Origin: Ianthella basta
Taxonomy: Eukaryota > Porifera > Demospongiae > Verongiida > Ianthellidae
Length of the DNA: 64,000 nucleotides
Direction of reading: 5' to 3'
Assembly (NCBI GenBank): GCA_964019415.1
Contig: OZ025876.1
Span: 2,360,502-2,424,501 of the forward strand
Position numbers and translations under genes: made by a program. This document shows, piece after piece, positions 61,037 through 64,000 of this stretch (position 1 is the first letter of the stretch; each line of letters starts with the position of its first letter). The notes beneath the pieces were generated by a model. That model had not been told where the DNA came from, searched no databases, and saw only the letters and a program-made list of their open reading frames with translations.

Positions 61037-64000
61037 GCGTGCGTACACGCTGTGTATTGTTATAGATACACAATAAAGATGGCTGTAGCATTATGTTTCC
61101 AAAAAATCCAGGATTTCAATAAAAACCAAGGGAGTTAGCATGCTGGATTTGGAATTCGCACTCTAGTTCTCTGTGACATCTGAGCTGCAGGATGAAGAAT
61201 CACAAATGATCTGTGGCAACCGTTTAGTGTTCCCAGTAGCACTGACATCCATGAAAATTGCAAAACATCTTCCTCCAGCCTAGGACTGTAGAGTGCATGC
61301 AGAAGATTAAAGAAGCCGTGGCTATTGTAAGGAAGTTAGGCATCGCTGCAGCCCAGACTGATTTGTGAATGTGTGGTGACTTCTCACAACTCTCACCTAG
61401 TAAAAGAGCTCAGTGTGTGGATCTCAACAAGATATGTGACACTAACAACAGATTCTAAATGGGAAACATACCTAGGGGATGAGGCCATTTATACCAGGTT
61501 TTACAGATGCCCTACTTGATAGAAACCAGACTCAACTAGAAGACAGGTCAAATTCCTTGGAAAGAAATAGAGGCCTGGGTCTCCATTTGGACAAATTCTG
61601 TATGCAATTTAAATTAAATAACAGACATTGCTTACAAAATTCCATGACCATTTGCCAGGTTTTAATATAGCATTATAAATAAAAGAATATATAGTATAGT
61701 GATTGTGCAACCATAGGAACTTAAGTATTGGCAGGTGGTCCCATATATGTGATATGGACCTCTTCACAGGTCCAATATCATGATATTGGACCTCTTTACT
61801 GATCATTAGCTACAAGGGTTGCAATGAATTTGAGCATTAGTCCATCAATGACTATATCAAATTGGACTACAATCAGTGCTGCGGAGGATCTGGACGCTCC
61901 ACGAAAGAAGCCGTAACCTCAAAAAATCACCGCACGAAGAACAGTCAGTTGGAGAAGATAACAAAATATATGTGTAAAGGGACATCGTCTAGGCACCGAG
62001 CACTGTGTCCGGCTCTGTTGTGCAAAACAATGGCATGGAATATGCACAGATGCGGTCCGTTGAGCGACTTCTTCAGATGACGAAGAATAAAGTTCAGCTG
62101 GACATCGTCGAAAGCTCCCAATTTCCCTTCTACTTCTGATTCCGCATCGAATATGGTCTTCCTCCGAAAAGAAGTGTTTTCCAAATCCTCCGTGCAGCAC
62201 CCTGCCACGGCCACAACCAAAACTGCTGACTGTGCATTATTTTGAATTCTGTTCCCTGTTATCTCATTGGTCAACGTGCTGCAAAAGACGTGCAGTATTC
62301 TCATTAGTCAGCCCGTAGCCCGTTGTGACGTCATGAAGGTGTCTACTGAATGCAAATGGTACCGTTGCTGTTGCAATGACGCAAGGCAGGCGCTTACGGA
62401 ATGCAAATAGCGTCGTCTTGGGAGAGGTCTTATCTCGATATTGCTGTGGAAGTTTCGTTTCTGTTGCGCACTCACCATACAATATAGTATATATAGTACC
62501 GTAGGTCGGTCCATAGCCTCTATATACGACCTCGGCGCTCATATTTACCTCGATCGTATATATCGGCTATGGACCTCCCTACCGTACTATATATATTACA
62601 AATTGTCAACGAGTATGGGTAAATCAAACACAAGAATGCCATTGCAATTTAGTAGTTTGTTATTTATCAAGATGGTCACACAGCACTACACATATTGCAG
62701 GTATCTAGGCTACTAGCACACTGCAGAGTACCTTGTTCCACTCCAACACATCAAAACCTTTCTCTTCCACCAGCCAGCGTACAAGCTCCACACTTCCTCC
62801 TCGTGCAGCATCGTGAAGGAGAGTACATTCAGACTGCATTAATATTTACAGCATGTAAATGTAGGAATGCAAAATGAACGAAGAATAATAACCACCTTAG
62901 TTCATTCGGAAATGTCCATTGCACAAGTTGGGCTCACCTCATCTTTAGCATGCAGGTTACAATGATACACCTGCAGTAGGTGTTTTACCATAGAGCAGTG
63001 GCCATGCATTGCTGCCAATTTCACTGGTCTATAGGTACGAGTCTGACATGGGAAAGATGAACACATGTGGAGCATCGATATTGGCTTCGAACAAGCGTAT
63101 GTGATATATCGCCACATAGGTATGTAACAGGCCAAGGGGAAAGTCATGATACTATTCACTATCGTGATAGTAGGCTCACTATTCAAATGAGATAGTGAGT
63201 GATTGTACTATTCATCTGCTGGCTTATAGCCTATCTTGATAACAAAGTTTATTTGGCACATGTTTGCTATAGGGGATTGGTGGTCTGGTGCTTGAGACAT
63301 AAGATGTTAAACTCAAGTGATTATGGGATGGTTCAAGCTCGAGACCAGTAAGGACAGCAGATTGTTCCCTATGTGAGAATGTAGCCTCAGCCGATCATGA
63401 CTTCTCAATTTGTAATCGAACAGAATAATTTACATACAAAAGTATTATTGTTTGCGTCACATGTAAATTAAATCACTATTGTAGCTGCTCTTTCTTGGCC
63501 ATAAACCTCGGGTGTGAAGACAGCACATTGAAATTACAGCATGACTGGACAAATATACCACGACACAAATGTACAGCTGAGGTGTCCACGATGATAAGAA
63601 AAACCTATAAGACACATGTTACTACGGCAAATGGTATGCCGTGGGAGATGTAAATACATATCTTGTACTTGCCTTACTCCTGGACCATTGATCTGGTTGC
63701 AGGCCATACCGCTTCACTAGCCAATCAAACAGAGATACATTCCCACCAGTTGCTGCTCTGTGCAGAATATTTTGCCCATCCTGGACAAAGGAAACACTGC
63801 ATGCAATGGCGGTCACTGTGAGGTAAGCTGCATGTCTGTACCACAGACAAACATGTGGCACATTGTGCATGGTATTACATGAATGTATACACCATTGACT
63901 GATTGTACAAAGCCAGGCAAACTGCATTGATACATTTGTGATTTTACCGGCGATACACCTGGTTCCAGTCCATAGTCCTCCACCAGCATGTGGACCAACT
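46584..64000 (-). CDS. Gene C: tandem copy of gene B, ankyrin-repeat protein (5' end outside window)
   Basis: Paralogue of gene B with the same exon plan. Exons 5' to 3' (minus): 63948-64000 (cut by the window), 63673-63780, 62938-63042, 62732-62833, 60620-60733, 59747-59854, 59523-59624, 58589-58690, 58324-58431, 57649-57750, 57352-57555, 57010-57111, 56746-56847, 55777-55878, 55540-55641, 55355-55456, 55077-55178, 54793-54894, 52289-52390, 51799-51900, 50448-50549, 48546-48647, 48226-48327, 47609-47710, 47273-47374, 46584-46682. They match gene B exons 6 to 31 one for one and in length. All are open in frame; no stop or frameshift was found. The last repeat ends SKNVN and TGA at 46584-46586. 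The exons at 58589 and 63673 use GC donors as in B. Function as for gene B: protein-binding scaffold by analogy, partner unknown. Divergence from B is uneven along the gene (see findings). Confidence 0.85.
47776..47944. mobile_element. Miniature inverted-repeat element (CAGCGAAACCTG ends)
   Basis: CAGCGAAACCTGTGTAAGAC at the left; reading inward from the right, CAGCAAAACCTGTCTAAGGT. 169 bp in the gene C intron between exons 29 and 28, absent from the same intron of gene B. A decayed relative is at 9587-9760. CAG ends recall hAT elements, but no 8-bp duplication is evident. Confidence 0.6.
48835..48925 (+). repeat. Hammerhead-like repeat, copy in gene C intron
   Basis: CGCAGCTGACGAAGGCCTAC then TAACCTCCTGCAATCAGATG: the counterpart of the gene B sequence at 24540-24625. 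The GAAAC half has decayed here. Confidence 0.4.
49330..49880. repeat. Three degenerate tandem units of about 170-180 bp
   Basis: Each unit contains GCTGCCAGTGAA / GCAGCCAGAGAATGCCA / GCTGCTGGAGAATGCCA, then a TACGGCGTCGTAGTGCTGG-like word, then a CTGAGNAAAAACYGAGACA-like word, and ends in TTTATATATNTTGTAGAGG-like sequence. The array lies inside a C-only insertion (about 49080-50370) in the intron between exons 27 and 26. A GAATACCCGCCCTTTGGGTG word follows at about 49912-49931. No coding sequence is seen. Confidence 0.55.
53118..53235. mobile_element. TAGTC-type fold-back element with perfect 9-bp target duplication
   Basis: An almost perfect 118-bp palindrome. It starts TAGTCTCGCATAGCCAGACC and ends with the inverse. 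GGGTGCAGC flanks both sides (53109-53117 and 53236-53244). It is C-only and the smallest member of the family that also includes 1046-1632, 4326-4958 and 45911-46060. Confidence 0.9.
53434..53837. mobile_element. Transposon with about 31-bp inverted ends
   Basis: TGTGAGCGGATTTGAGAAAA followed by GGGACCACTTC at the left is repeated exactly, inverted, at 53807-53837. The inner 340 bp are open in places on both strands but show no motif. AAT-rich flanks do not give a clear duplication. It lies in a C-only part of the intron between exons 24 and 23. Confidence 0.75.
59807..60480. repeat. Local 336-bp tandem duplication with a partial exon copy
   Basis: The block starting GTGGCCATAGCGACATG at 59807 starts again at 60143, and similarity continues through the intron to about 60480. 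The second copy includes the 5' half of the exon at 59747-59854 with its acceptor (60143-60190), but no donor half, so it is a dead partial exon in the intron upstream of the real one. Gene B has only one copy here. Confidence 0.8.
60996..61034. repeat. AC microsatellite (about 19 units)
   Basis: Shorter counterpart of the tract at 35800-35889, in the same intron of gene C. Confidence 0.95.
61690..62597. mobile_element. C-only insertion with a CpG-rich exon-like core and a terminal fold-back
   Basis: Gene B reads straight through AAAAGAATAAATTGTC at the matching place (36527-36542). Here about 900 bp intervene, starting TATAGTATAG and ending CTATATATATTA. Positions 61865-62440 are richer in CpG than the surroundings; on the minus strand a frame (about 61945-62304) reads FRRKTIFDAESEVEGKLGAF and VQLNFILRHLKKSLNGPHL, not recognised. 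Positions 62486-62590 form an inverted repeat (TAGTACCGTAGGTCGGTCCA and its inverse). Probably a composite DNA transposon with a captured first exon or promoter. Confidence 0.5.

Larger units (their letters stand above)
45352..64000. repeat. Segmental tandem duplication, copy 2 (gene C side)
   Basis: Aligns with 20830-38885. The last bases of the window (TCCACCAGCATGTGGACCAA) match 38858-38884 with few changes. Length differences come from copy-specific insertions: B-only at 23.2-23.7, 24.07, 28.25-28.85, 33.5-34.4 and 37.46-38.42 kb; C-only at 45.91-46.06, 47.78-47.94, 49.08-50.37, 53.1-54.2, 59.8-60.48 and 61.69-62.60 kb. Confidence 0.85.

Noticed and set aside
61945-62304. 119-codon minus-strand frame as an independent gene
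   Set aside because: It lies inside a copy-specific insertion, overlaps other open frames and has no recognised domain; kept only as part of the composite insertion.

Overview
The window looks like nuclear DNA of an early-branching animal, most likely a demosponge. The reasons are indirect: many short exons with GT-AG (and some GC-AG) introns, long tandem ankyrin genes, microsatellites, and a dense, diverse load of DNA transposons plus a reverse-transcriptase element of a type I associate with sponges and corals. No species can be named from the sequence alone.

The main content is a cluster of related genes for long proteins made almost only of ankyrin (ANK) repeats. Nearly every exon encodes exactly one ANK repeat (about 34 codons, phase 0 at both ends). 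Gene A (minus, start 13916, running left to at least 1946) is cut or lost at its 3' end. Gene D (plus, start 14171) lies head to head with A, 254 bases away, but only its first three exons remain before a block of transposons. Gene B (minus, 41025 to 21871) is complete as I model it: 31 exons, 1078 codons plus stop. Gene C (minus, beyond 64000 to 46584) is a recent tandem copy of B; 26 exons are inside the window. B and C align through exons and introns from about 20.83 kb and 45.35 kb to the window end.

Layout: 0-1.9 kb CpG-rich patch and a transposon with a RecQ-like helicase fragment; 1.9-13.9 kb gene A (with a second RecQ-carrying transposon at 4.3-5.0 kb); 13.9-15.2 kb shared promoter and gene D remnant; 15.3-20.6 kb transposon block (hAT fragment, dead reverse-transcriptase element, inverted-repeat element with a HIRAN-like fragment); 20.8-41.0 kb gene B; 41.1-45.35 kb spacer with a frameshifted sulfotransferase-like pseudogene and an acidic low-complexity reading frame; 45.35-64.0 kb gene C with its downstream region.

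Because B and C are paralogous, insertions present in one copy can be read against an empty site in the other. This defines a 962-bp hAT deletion derivative in B, a TA-flanked inverted-repeat element in B, and several insertions in C. Separately, four elements sharing TAGTC-type ends and 9-bp target duplications are recognisable; two of them carry the same 5' part of a RecQ-like helicase gene. The biological role of the ANK proteins cannot be read from the sequence: I see no signal peptide, membrane segment or enzymatic domain in them.
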